Positions 45,029-51,101 of a stretch of DNA of 51,101 nt are shown piece by piece. This DNA comes from Bacteroidota bacterium (GTDB lineage Bacteria; Bacteroidota; Bacteroidia; B-17B0; Aurantibacillaceae), in NCBI GenBank assembly GCA_023251755.1, contig JAHEYF010000021.1, positions 8,869 to 59,969 on the forward strand, in the 5' to 3' direction. How positions within the stretch are numbered: position 1 is the stretch's first letter; every line of letters starts with the position of its first letter. A model generated the notes under the pieces. That model made no database searches and was not told where the DNA came from. It was given only the letters and a program-made list of their open reading frames with translations. A program made the position numbers and the translations under genes.

Positions 45029-47008
45029 AGTACCCATCTTTATCCTCTCCAGTTCCTTCGCAACCTCCTTTATGGGGCCTTGTAAATCGATAAATTCTTT
45101 TTGTATAGCCGGTATGGGTTTTTTGTTTTTACCCAGTTCTTCTATCTGGTACAGTTTTTCGTAAATGTCGTTCAGTTCGTAAAGGCCAAAGGTAGACTTT
45201 AACTTATGGGCAATCGCTTTTATATCTGTATGACTTCCGCAATCAATGGCTTCACCTAATTTTTGTGTATCGGTGTAAATATTGTTTAAAGACAGGCTGA
45301 TTAATTCGGTAATCATTGTTTTATTATCACCTGCAATTGAAAACACACGGTTCATGTTTATTGCAGTAGCTGCCATTGGGGCTGGTTCTGTAGCAGGTTC
45401 TTCCTCTTCGGGTGTTTGAACAAACTGATGAATAGCCATTAAGAGGGTTTCTTTTGTAAAGGGCTTTTGAATCACGCTGTTCATGCCTGTTTTCAGGCAT
45501 TTGCTTTCTACCTGCTCAACCAATGATGCGGTAAGGGCTATAATGGGAACATCCAGGTTTAATTTATTGCGTATGCGTTCTGTTGTTTTGTAACCATCCA
45601 GAATGGGCATCTGAATGTCCATTAAGATCACATCAAAACTTTCGGTCTTAAGCAGCTCCAGGCACTCTTGTCCGTTTTCGGCTGTAACAACAACAATGTT
45701 TTTATTGTTGAATAAATGACTAACGTAAAAACGGTTCACTTCATTATCGTCTACGGCTAATATTTTAACGGTACTAAGACCCGGCTGGTTTTTAGCTGAG
45801 GGTTGAAGTGGTAGTTTATGCTGTTGCAGCTGGGCAACAGGGTAGGGCAGTTCAAAAGTAAAACAGGTGCCCTTGTTTACAGTTGAAATAACTGCAATAC
45901 TTCCTTTCATCAGTTCGACTAAGTGTTTGGAAATGGACAAACCAAGCCCTGTGCCACCGTATATTTTGCTGGTACTGGACGATACGGTGGTGAAGGAATC
46001 AAAAACCTTATCGAGGTTTTGTTTGGCTATTCCAATGCCAGTATCGCAAACGGTAAATTGTAAACGGGCGATGTCCTTGTCTATGCCTAATAATTTAACG
46101 CCAAAGCTTACCTCTCCTTTTAAAGTAAATTTAAACGCATTGTTTAAAAGGTTGTTGATGATTTGATTTAAGCGGTATTTATCGCCAATTAACAGCGCAG
46201 GGATTTCAGGGTCTGTTTCAACCTTAAAACTTAACTTTTTATTGGAAGCAATAATTTTAAATGCCGGAACAATATTTAAGAGGGCCTGTTGCAGGTTAAA
46301 GGGCAGGTTGTCGAATTTAAAATCGAATGAATTTATTTTTGATAAATCAAGCAGGTCGTTAATAATGTTGAGCAGTTGTTCGGAAGAATTAATGACTGCA
46401 TTGATGAACTCCTGCTGTTTGGTATCAAGCGGGGTATTGGACAATAATTTTGTAATACCCAGTATACCATTTAAAGGGGTGCGTATTTCGTGGCTGATGC
46501 TGGCAAAAAAATGTTCCTTGGCTTTAATGGCTTCCTGCTCGGCCCGGCGCGCTTCCACTAATTTTAAATTGGTGTTGTGCAGGCGTTTCATGTTCAAATC
46601 GGCAATGCGGTTGGCCGAATCGATTTCAATTTGCAACTGGGCGGCTTTGTGTGGATCGTTCAAAGAAAGTATAAAATACGAAGGGGCTACTTCGTTTTCA
46701 TACATCGGAAAAAAAATGAGACTGGCGGTTAACACCCCCTCTGCTGTTATAAACTCAATGTGGTCTCTGAATTTTTTTAGTTTGGATGAAGAAAGAAGTA
46801 TTTTGTTGACTTTTTTTATGGAGGCATCGCTAAGGAATGAAAAAACAGACTTGCCTACCAAATCATTCCGTTGAAGGTTAAATATGCTTTCTGTATCAGG
46901 GTTTATATCAATGATCTCGCCCTGAGCTGTAACAGCCATAACCGGGAAATCAGCGCCCCTCGAAAATTCAGCAATGGAGAGAAGGAATGGATTCATAGCT
47001 TTTGGCAT
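45026..47008 (-). CDS. Hybrid sensor histidine kinase (PAS-HisKA-HATPase-REC-HPt)
   Basis: A 660-residue cytosolic hybrid kinase without transmembrane segments. PAS domain ~15-120 (FPVMAVTAQGEIIDINPDTE); coiled linker ~125-165; dimerisation/phosphoacceptor box FFASISHEIRTPLNGIL with His173; N box NQIINNLLNNAFKF; G1 CDTGIGIAK; G2 GGTGLGLSISK. Receiver domain ~413-530 with phosphoacceptor Asp464 (VILMDIQMP). C-terminal HPt domain with His601 in AIAHKLKSTFG. It can therefore run a full His-Asp-His relay, handing phosphate to an unlinked regulator. It follows the SiaC-like gene by 124 bases on the same strand. A TACTTTTG box (47021-47028, minus) could be its own promoter. ATG at 46996 is an alternative start. 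Signal and output are unknown. Confidence 0.93.
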   Translation of the reverse strand: MPKAMNPFLLSIAEFSRGADFPVMAVTAQGEIIDINPDTESIFNLQRNDLVGKSVFSFLSDASIKKVNKILLSSSKLKKFRDHIEFITAEGVLTASLIFFPMYENEVAPSYFILSLNDPHKAAQLQIEIDSANRIADLNMKRLHNTNLKLVEARRAEQEAIKAKEHFFASISHEIRTPLNGILGITKLLSNTPLDTKQQEFINAVINSSEQLLNIINDLLDLSKINSFDFKFDNLPFNLQQALLNIVPAFKIIASNKKLSFKVETDPEIPALLIGDKYRLNQIINNLLNNAFKFTLKGEVSFGVKLLGIDKDIARLQFTVCDTGIGIAKQNLDKVFDSFTTVSSSTSKIYGGTGLGLSISKHLVELMKGSIAVISTVNKGTCFTFELPYPVAQLQQHKLPLQPSAKNQPGLSTVKILAVDDNEVNRFYVSHLFNNKNIVVVTAENGQECLELLKTESFDVILMDIQMPILDGYKTTERIRNKLNLDVPIIALTASLVEQVESKCLKTGMNSVIQKPFTKETLLMAIHQFVQTPEEEEPATEPAPMAATAINMNRVFSIAGDNKTMITELISLSLNNIYTDTQKLGEAIDCGSHTDIKAIAHKLKSTFGLYELNDIYEKLYQIEELGKNKKPIPAIQKEFIDLQGPIKEVAKELERIKMGT

Positions 47009-47132
47009 ACCTTATTAAGTCAAAAGTAAAAAGTTAAAAGTAAAAAGCCGGGAGCCGCTATTGGAATTAGGTTTCCATTTTTTTGAAATCGCCATTTTGT
47101 ACCTGACATAACATTAAAGCCGGGGAAATCGT

Positions 47133-47507
47133 TTAAATAGATTTATAATCGAATTTGAGGTCGAGGAATTTTTCAAATTCTTTACCAATGGTCATCAGGT
47201 CTTCATCATCGCTGCAATACATCCATTCTACTTTTACACTTAAACTCATTTTATGTATACGGTTGAGTTCTTTTAATATTTCGGCCAGAAATTTTTGGGA
47301 GGACGTATTAAAATATTCAATATTGCATTTAAACAGGGTATCGTTTAAAGGGTGTTTGCCATATTCTTTGATCCAGTTCAATAAAGGACCGTAAAATTTA
47401 TTTACATCCTGGGGAAAGGAACGACCAGAAATTTCAAGGTAACCTAAGTCAGCGTCAAATTTAACGTAGGGCAATTCATCGGTGGGTGATAGTTCAATCT
47501 TGTTCAT
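47133..47507 (-). CDS. SiaC-like regulatory phosphoprotein (DUF1987)
   Basis: A 124-residue protein of the DUF1987/SiaC family, recognised from LPYVKFDADLGYLEISGRSF, then DVNKFYGPLLNWIKEY and the IEYFNTSSQKFLAEILKELN segment that holds the candidate phospho-acceptor Thr/Ser. In Pseudomonas, SiaC binds a diguanylate cyclase and is switched by phosphorylation through SiaB and dephosphorylation through SiaA. Here it sits eight bases after a SiaB-like gene, so the kinase/substrate pair is conserved. No SiaA phosphatase or GGDEF partner is in view. The hybrid kinase downstream may be the functional neighbour. Confidence 0.82.
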   Translation of the reverse strand: MNKIELSPTDELPYVKFDADLGYLEISGRSFPQDVNKFYGPLLNWIKEYGKHPLNDTLFKCNIEYFNTSSQKFLAEILKELNRIHKMSLSVKVEWMYCSDDEDLMTIGKEFEKFLDLKFDYKSI

Positions 47508-47515
47508 TTGTAAAA

Positions 47516-48046
47516 TTATCGTTTCAAGGATATTTTTAAGATGAAAAGATAGTTATTTTCTTCCTTATTCTGGAAGCTGAATGAAATATTTTTTTCAGAA
47601 TTAATGAAGAGGTACAGCAAACCGAGTTTAGCACCCTTTTCAGGATCAACCCAGTCTTCGTTGATGCGGGTCATGTATTGCCCTTTTAAAGCATCAATTG
47701 AATTCGCAGATAATTCAGTGAGTTGTTGTTGAATTGAGTTTAATTGTCCGCTGTTTATTTCGTTGCTGCATTCAAACACAAAATCATTCTCATCGTAACA
47801 GCTCGCAAATTTTCCTTCCGGATAACCGGTGTTGTTTTTCAGCCCATACCGCGTTACATTTTGCAATGTTTCGATGATGGAAGTAATCACTTTTCGTTTA
47901 AAGGAATGGCAGGCATTAATTTTACTGAAAATTTCTTCATGAAAATTAACTACTCTTTTCAGTAGTTCCTGATCGATAACCCCACTATAGTCAAAAAGCA
48001 TAGTCTTAGATTCGTGATTGATAGAATATGGTTCGCTTACTTTCAA
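47516..48046 (-). CDS. SiaB-like family protein kinase
   Basis: A 176-residue protein matching the small SiaB-type kinases (GHKL-related fold). Visible are the first segment MLFDYSGVIDQELLKRVVNF and the conserved helix ITSIIETLQNVTRYG, an N-box-like ExxQN pattern. Then come FECSNEINSGQLNSIQQQL and GAKLGLLYLF near the C-terminus. The frame opens with TTG at 48046; ATG at 48001 would give 161 residues but starts inside the first strand, so the longer form is preferred with reservation. It is the first gene of a probable siaB-siaC unit and should phosphorylate the SiaC-like protein. The 233 bases upstream (48047-48279) hold no gene or clear box. Confidence 0.75.
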   Translation of the reverse strand: MKVSEPYSINHESKTMLFDYSGVIDQELLKRVVNFHEEIFSKINACHSFKRKVITSIIETLQNVTRYGLKNNTGYPEGKFASCYDENDFVFECSNEINSGQLNSIQQQLTELSANSIDALKGQYMTRINEDWVDPEKGAKLGLLYLFINSEKNISFSFQNKEENNYLFILKISLKR

Positions 48047-48279
48047 CGGTTTTACTACGATTTACAATAATCATTATAGCCGGAAGCAATATTAAACATA
48101 AGGTTTTAGACGGCTAAATTTTTTAGATTTTAAGTACAAAAAAATCGACCATTTGACGAAACCTTCCTACAACCGGCTAATTAGTTCAGTCGAATAAGAA
48201 TCAATTTTCCTGAAAAATAGTTGAAAAGGGTAAAAACAGAAGTAATTCTGCATAAGGAAAGCCTAAATAGTGGGCAAGT

Positions 48280-48924
48280 TTATTTTTTAAGCCTGGATTT
48301 AAAATATCCGATAATAATCGGTAAAACGGAGATGCCAATAATGATAAAAATTACTTTTTCGAAATTGTTTTTTACTATTTCTATATTTCCCAGAAAGTAC
48401 CCGGCTAAACTCAGTAAAGGTACCCACAATACCGCACCGGCCAGGCAGAAGCCAATGTATTTGCGGTATTGCATTTTACCCAGGCCGGCAGCAAAAGGGG
48501 CAAAGGTGCGCACAAAAGGGACAAAACGGGCTATTATTATGGCGCCACCTCCGTGCTTTTCAAAAAACACATGGGTTTTATCAAGGTATTCCCGCTTCAC
48601 TAATTTGTTGAGGAATTTAATGTCGAAAATCTTTTCTCCTATTTTTCTCCCAATAAAATAATTGACGTTATCGCCAATAATGGCTGCTAAAATCAGCAGG
48701 ATAATCAATAACCAGATGTTTAAAATACCGGTTGAAGCAGTTAACATACCCGCAGTAAATAACAATGAATCGCCGGGTAAAAAAGGAGTGGCCACCAAAC
48801 CTGTTTCACAAAAAATAATCAGGCATAAAATAATATAGGTACTGGTCTGGTATTCGGTAATTAAACTGGTAAGTGTTTCTTTTGTATGCAGTACAAGGTC
48901 GAGGAGGAAATGAAGAATATCCAT
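48280..48924 (-). CDS. DedA family membrane protein
   Basis: About 214 residues from ATG 48924. A longer frame from 48996 would add residues encoded by a repeat array, so I reject it. Several hydrophobic segments (YIILCLIIFCETGL, ILNIWLLIILLILAAIIGDN, the C-terminal VIFIIIGISVLPIIIGY) and the family motifs FLPGDSLLFTAGML, GDNVNYFIGRKIG, FFEKHGGGAIIIARFVPFVR and TFAPFAAGLGKM define the DedA/VTT family. Members act in lipid-carrier or phospholipid translocation and support envelope integrity; the Arg-containing RFVPFVRTF segment is the conserved functional core. It is the last of a run of minus-strand genes after the rhodanese, but the repeat array between them makes cotranscription uncertain. 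Confidence 0.9.
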   Translation of the reverse strand: MDILHFLLDLVLHTKETLTSLITEYQTSTYIILCLIIFCETGLVATPFLPGDSLLFTAGMLTASTGILNIWLLIILLILAAIIGDNVNYFIGRKIGEKIFDIKFLNKLVKREYLDKTHVFFEKHGGGAIIIARFVPFVRTFAPFAAGLGKMQYRKYIGFCLAGAVLWVPLLSLAGYFLGNIEIVKNNFEKVIFIIIGISVLPIIIGYFKSRLKK

Positions 48925-48927
48925 AAT

Positions 48928-49040
48928 TAAGTTTATTCGTTTATTAGTTCTTTGGTTTATAAGTTTATAAGTCCATTCGTTTAATTGATACCGCAAACGA
49001 GTAAACTAAAAAACGAGCAAACGGGTGAACGAAAAAACGG
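48928..49040. repeat. Intergenic repeat array, TTCGTTTA/AACGA family
   Basis: The gap between the DedA and rhodanese genes is made of words such as TTTATTCGTTTATTAGTTC and TTTATAAGTTTATAAGTCC. Past a central ATACCGC they are answered in the opposite sense by AAACGAGTAAACTAAAAAAC and GAGCAAACGGGTGAACGAAA. The whole can fold as an imperfect hairpin. Confidence 0.7.
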
Positions 49041-49042
49041 TT

Positions 49043-49360
49043 CTAATATTTATTGATGGAAGGATCAACCTCGTCGGCCCAGGCCAATATGCCGCCTTTT
49101 AAGTTGTAAAGGTTGGTAAAGCCGTGTTGCTGCTCAAGCGCCATGATAACGGATGCAGAACGTTTTCCACTGCGGCAATGAAGAATAACTTTTTTGTCTT
49201 TTGCAATTTTATCCGCACTGTCCATTATATCGCCCATTGGAATTAAATCTCCACCGATGTTACATATATCATATTCATGTTCTTCACGAATATCAATCAG
49301 TTGAAAATTTTCTTTGGCATCCTGCATGGCCTTTAATTCCAGAGCGGTAATTTCTTTCAT
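49043..49360 (-). CDS. Rhodanese-like sulfurtransferase
   Basis: A single-domain rhodanese of about 105 residues from ATG 49360 (MKEITALELK). A start at 49384 would add eight residues and almost touch the upstream gene. The family pattern is complete: FQLIDIREEHEYDICNIGG, then VILHCRSGKRSASVIMALEQ with the persulfide-forming Cys (about residue 62) and the terminal NLKGGILAWADEVDP. Such proteins carry sulfane sulfur or act in redox signalling. Its position a few tens of bases after the phosphosulfolactate synthase gene suggests one transcript and a link to sulfur metabolism, which is inference. Confidence 0.9.
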   Translation of the reverse strand: MKEITALELKAMQDAKENFQLIDIREEHEYDICNIGGDLIPMGDIMDSADKIAKDKKVILHCRSGKRSASVIMALEQQHGFTNLYNLKGGILAWADEVDPSINKY

Positions 49361-49393
49361 TGTTGTAACGTTATTGAATTTCAAAAATACTAA

Positions 49394-50185
49394 TTATAGT
49401 TCAGCTTTTAAATTTTCGGGCAAAAAAGTAAAAAAAGTGTCGCCGCGCAAGCCAAGCCTGAGTGTTTCGAGGGGGATCACATCATCGTAGCCTATATTTC
49501 CAACATTTACATTGGAACCCATCATTTTAATAAAGTAGACCTGCTGAGATTTTTGAGGGGTTTCCCAGATAATGTCTTCCTTTTTAATTTTAGCGGTTAT
49601 TTTATTGATTAAAAGCGTGTGGGCACTACCGTTGCGGTGAAAAATCCCTACGTTTCCGCTTTCACGCGCTTCGGCAATTACTTTGTAAGAGCCTGCATCC
49701 AATTCTTTCCTCATCATACTGATCCATTTTGCAGGATGTATGATAATCCCTTCTTCTTTGGAACCAACTTCAGAAAGAACAGTAACATGTTTTGAAAGGG
49801 TGGAGATGTATTCACATTTTTTATCGTGGGGCATCACAATTGATCCATCTGAAACTTCGGCCATTTCAAGCCCTAATTTATCCATCAGTTTCAGGTAATC
49901 GGTAAATTTATTGCGTACAATAAAAGCTTCAAACAAGGTGCCTCCCAAATAAGTACGAATATTGTTGTTTTTGTAAAGCTTAATTTTTTCGACTAAGTTT
50001 TTACTCACCATGGAAGTTCCGAAACCAAGTTTTACAAAGTCTACATAATCGCCGCTTGCACTTATAAAGTCTTCGGCCTGCCTTGTACTCAGGCCTTTGT
50101 CCATTACCATGGTGAGGCCTTCGGTTCTTGGTTTTTTACTGCGTTCGGGAATGTGGGGTAATTCGAAATTATAGTTCATTTTCAA
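49394..50185 (-). CDS. comA: Phosphosulfolactate synthase (ComA family)
   Basis: A 263-residue TIM-barrel enzyme that joins sulfite to phosphoenolpyruvate to give (2R)-phosphosulfolactate. Family marks: KPRTEGLTMVMDKGL near the N-terminus, GDYVDFVKLGFGTSMV, IRTYLGGTLFEAF and LEMAEVSDGSIVMPH. Others are VTVLSEVGSKEEG, a catalytic-face VIAEARESGNVGI segment and the C-terminal IPLETLRLGLRGDTF. In methanogens this starts coenzyme M synthesis, and in Bacillus it leads to sulfolactate. Coenzyme M is not expected in Bacteroidetes, so sulfolactate or sulfonate-lipid precursors are possible roles. Later pathway genes (phosphatase, dehydrogenase) are not nearby. ATG 50185 or 50179 could be the start. 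Confidence 0.85.
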   Translation of the reverse strand: MKMNYNFELPHIPERSKKPRTEGLTMVMDKGLSTRQAEDFISASGDYVDFVKLGFGTSMVSKNLVEKIKLYKNNNIRTYLGGTLFEAFIVRNKFTDYLKLMDKLGLEMAEVSDGSIVMPHDKKCEYISTLSKHVTVLSEVGSKEEGIIIHPAKWISMMRKELDAGSYKVIAEARESGNVGIFHRNGSAHTLLINKITAKIKKEDIIWETPQKSQQVYFIKMMGSNVNVGNIGYDDVIPLETLRLGLRGDTFFTFLPENLKAEL

Positions 50186-50244
50186 AATTAAAGGTGACAG
50201 AATTCCGGGACGAAGTTAACAAACTTTCGGAAAAATGATGAAAA

Positions 50245-51101
50245 TTACTGTTTTTTATAGGTGTTGATGACCTCTACAATGGCGTTGTTGTCTTTTAAGG
50301 CGGGGGCGTATTCAAACAGCTCGTTGTGTTTTTCGTAATCGAGTGATAATGCGTTTTGCAGGTACACCAGGGCTTCCTGCTTCTTATTGTTTTCAAGCAA
50401 AAGGGCGCTCATCCGGTAATGCAGTTCGGCTACTTCGGGGAATTTTTTTAAGCCTTCCTGTAACATAATAATAGCGGTATCGGCATGTCCGGCTTCCATC
50501 AAGAGGTCTGAATAGTCGAGCCAAATATCAAAATGCTCGTAACCCAATTCTATTACCGTAGCATAAGCATCTCCGGCTTCTTCGTGAAAGCCTAATTTTT
50601 GCTGCACTTCGGCATACACGTACCAGAACTCGGCTTCTTTAGGATTAAGGTCGAGGGCCTTTTTAATATAATGAATACCTTCGGTGAGTCTGTTTTGTGC
50701 ATCCAGCACAATACCTATGGCTAACCAGGCATCGGCATAATTGGGGTCTATTTTTACGCAACGGTTGTAATACACCAGGGCATTGTCGTAATCTTCAAGG
50801 TTTTCGAAGCATTCGCCAATGTAATACAAAGCGTTGGGATCGGCTTTTTCGTACGAAAATGTTTCTTTGTACACGTCAATGGCCTCCTTGTATTTAGCCA
50901 TATTGGCCAGGGCATTTCCTTTGTTAAAGTAAGCCGAAGAAAAATCTTCTTTAATGGCAATACAATAATCGTAAGCATCAATGGCTTTTTCGTGATCGCC
51001 CAATCGGCTGTAACTAACACCTAAGTTAAACCAGGCGTAATGGTTGTAAGGGTTTTCGTCAATAAATTCAGTAAAAAATTCAACAGCGGCTGCGCTTTCT
51101 C
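50245..51101 (-). CDS. TPR-repeat protein, 5' truncated by the window end
   Basis: A protein of tandem tetratricopeptide repeats. The frame stays open from the Met codon at 51003 to the window edge and encodes more repeat sequence (NPYNHYAWFNLGVSYSRL), so the true start is beyond 51101 and the Met at 51003 is internal. Repeats visible include GDHEKAIDAYDYCIAIKEDF, then YKEAIDVYKETFSYEKAD, YDNALVYYNRCVKIDPNYAD and RLTEGIHYIKKALDLNPKEA. No enzymatic domain, signal peptide or membrane segment is visible in this part. It probably acts as a protein-interaction scaffold. It lies 59 bases upstream of the phosphosulfolactate synthase gene, which may be cotranscribed. Confidence 0.88.
   Translation of the reverse strand, partial: ESAAAVEFFTEFIDENPYNHYAWFNLGVSYSRLGDHEKAIDAYDYCIAIKEDFSSAYFNKGNALANMAKYKEAIDVYKETFSYEKADPNALYYIGECFENLEDYDNALVYYNRCVKIDPNYADAWLAIGIVLDAQNRLTEGIHYIKKALDLNPKEAEFWYVYAEVQQKLGFHEEAGDAYATVIELGYEHFDIWLDYSDLLMEAGHADTAIIMLQEGLKKFPEVAELHYRMSALLLENNKKQEALVYLQNALSLDYEKHNELFEYAPALKDNNAIVEVINTYKKQ

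Noticed and set aside
46242..46874. 210-codon plus-strand open frame opposite the histidine kinase
   Set aside because: Antisense to well-conserved kinase motifs; its translation shows no family pattern.
48925..48996. N-terminal extension of the DedA protein (start at 48996)
   Set aside because: The extra residues are encoded by the TTCGTTTA repeat array; ATG 48924 starts a typical DedA N-terminus.

Overview
The window is chromosomal DNA of a Bacteroidetes bacterium. Three secreted proteins (37726-42523) end in domains that look like type IX secretion type A sorting domains, two of them in Omp28-related proteins. Other signs are a SiaB/SiaC-like pair, a TPR-LuxR regulator, weak Shine-Dalgarno sites and a TAnnTTTG promoter-like box. 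No genus can be named from sequence alone.

Region 1 (1-36380, + strand) is one tightly packed operon for a hybrid polyketide/nonribosomal peptide. The left border lies outside the window. Order by gene: ER-KR-ACP (end of a PKS); KS-AT-DH-KR-ACP-C-A[luciferase-like monooxygenase]-T-E; C-A[PP-loop ATP pyrophosphatase]-T; KS-AT-KR-ACP; (TubC docking)-C-A-T-C-A-T-C-A[A]-T-TE; a cyclic-peptide ABC exporter; a type II thioesterase. Specificity residues read by eye suggest Gly, Asn, Ser, a Leu-like residue, and a last module with a Ser-like outer A domain wrapped around a complete Orn-type A domain. The likely product is a lipopeptide or macrocycle released by the terminal TE and exported by the ABC protein.

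The striking feature is that three of the five A-domain sites carry a catalytic domain inside the A domain. These are a flavin-dependent luciferase-like monooxygenase between A4 and A5 of a Gly-type domain (followed, oddly, by an epimerization domain), a zinc-ribbon plus PP-loop amidotransferase-like domain between A8 and A9 of an Asn-type domain, and a whole second A domain between A8 and A9 of the last module. I know of a precedent for the first but not for the other two. They are the best candidates for new chemistry here.

Region 2 (36421-51101) is ordinary genome: an RlmI-type rRNA methyltransferase, Omp28/T9SS secreted proteins, a TPR-LuxR regulator, a methylguanine-DNA methyltransferase, a GNAT acetyltransferase, a family III CoA-transferase, a SiaB/SiaC-like pair beside a hybrid histidine kinase, a DedA membrane protein, a rhodanese, a phosphosulfolactate synthase and a TPR protein cut by the window end. 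Several intergenic gaps hold short, degenerate, partly inverted repeat arrays of at least three word families, and some supply the last codons or stop of a neighbouring gene. No tRNA, rRNA, CRISPR, transposase or phage gene was seen.
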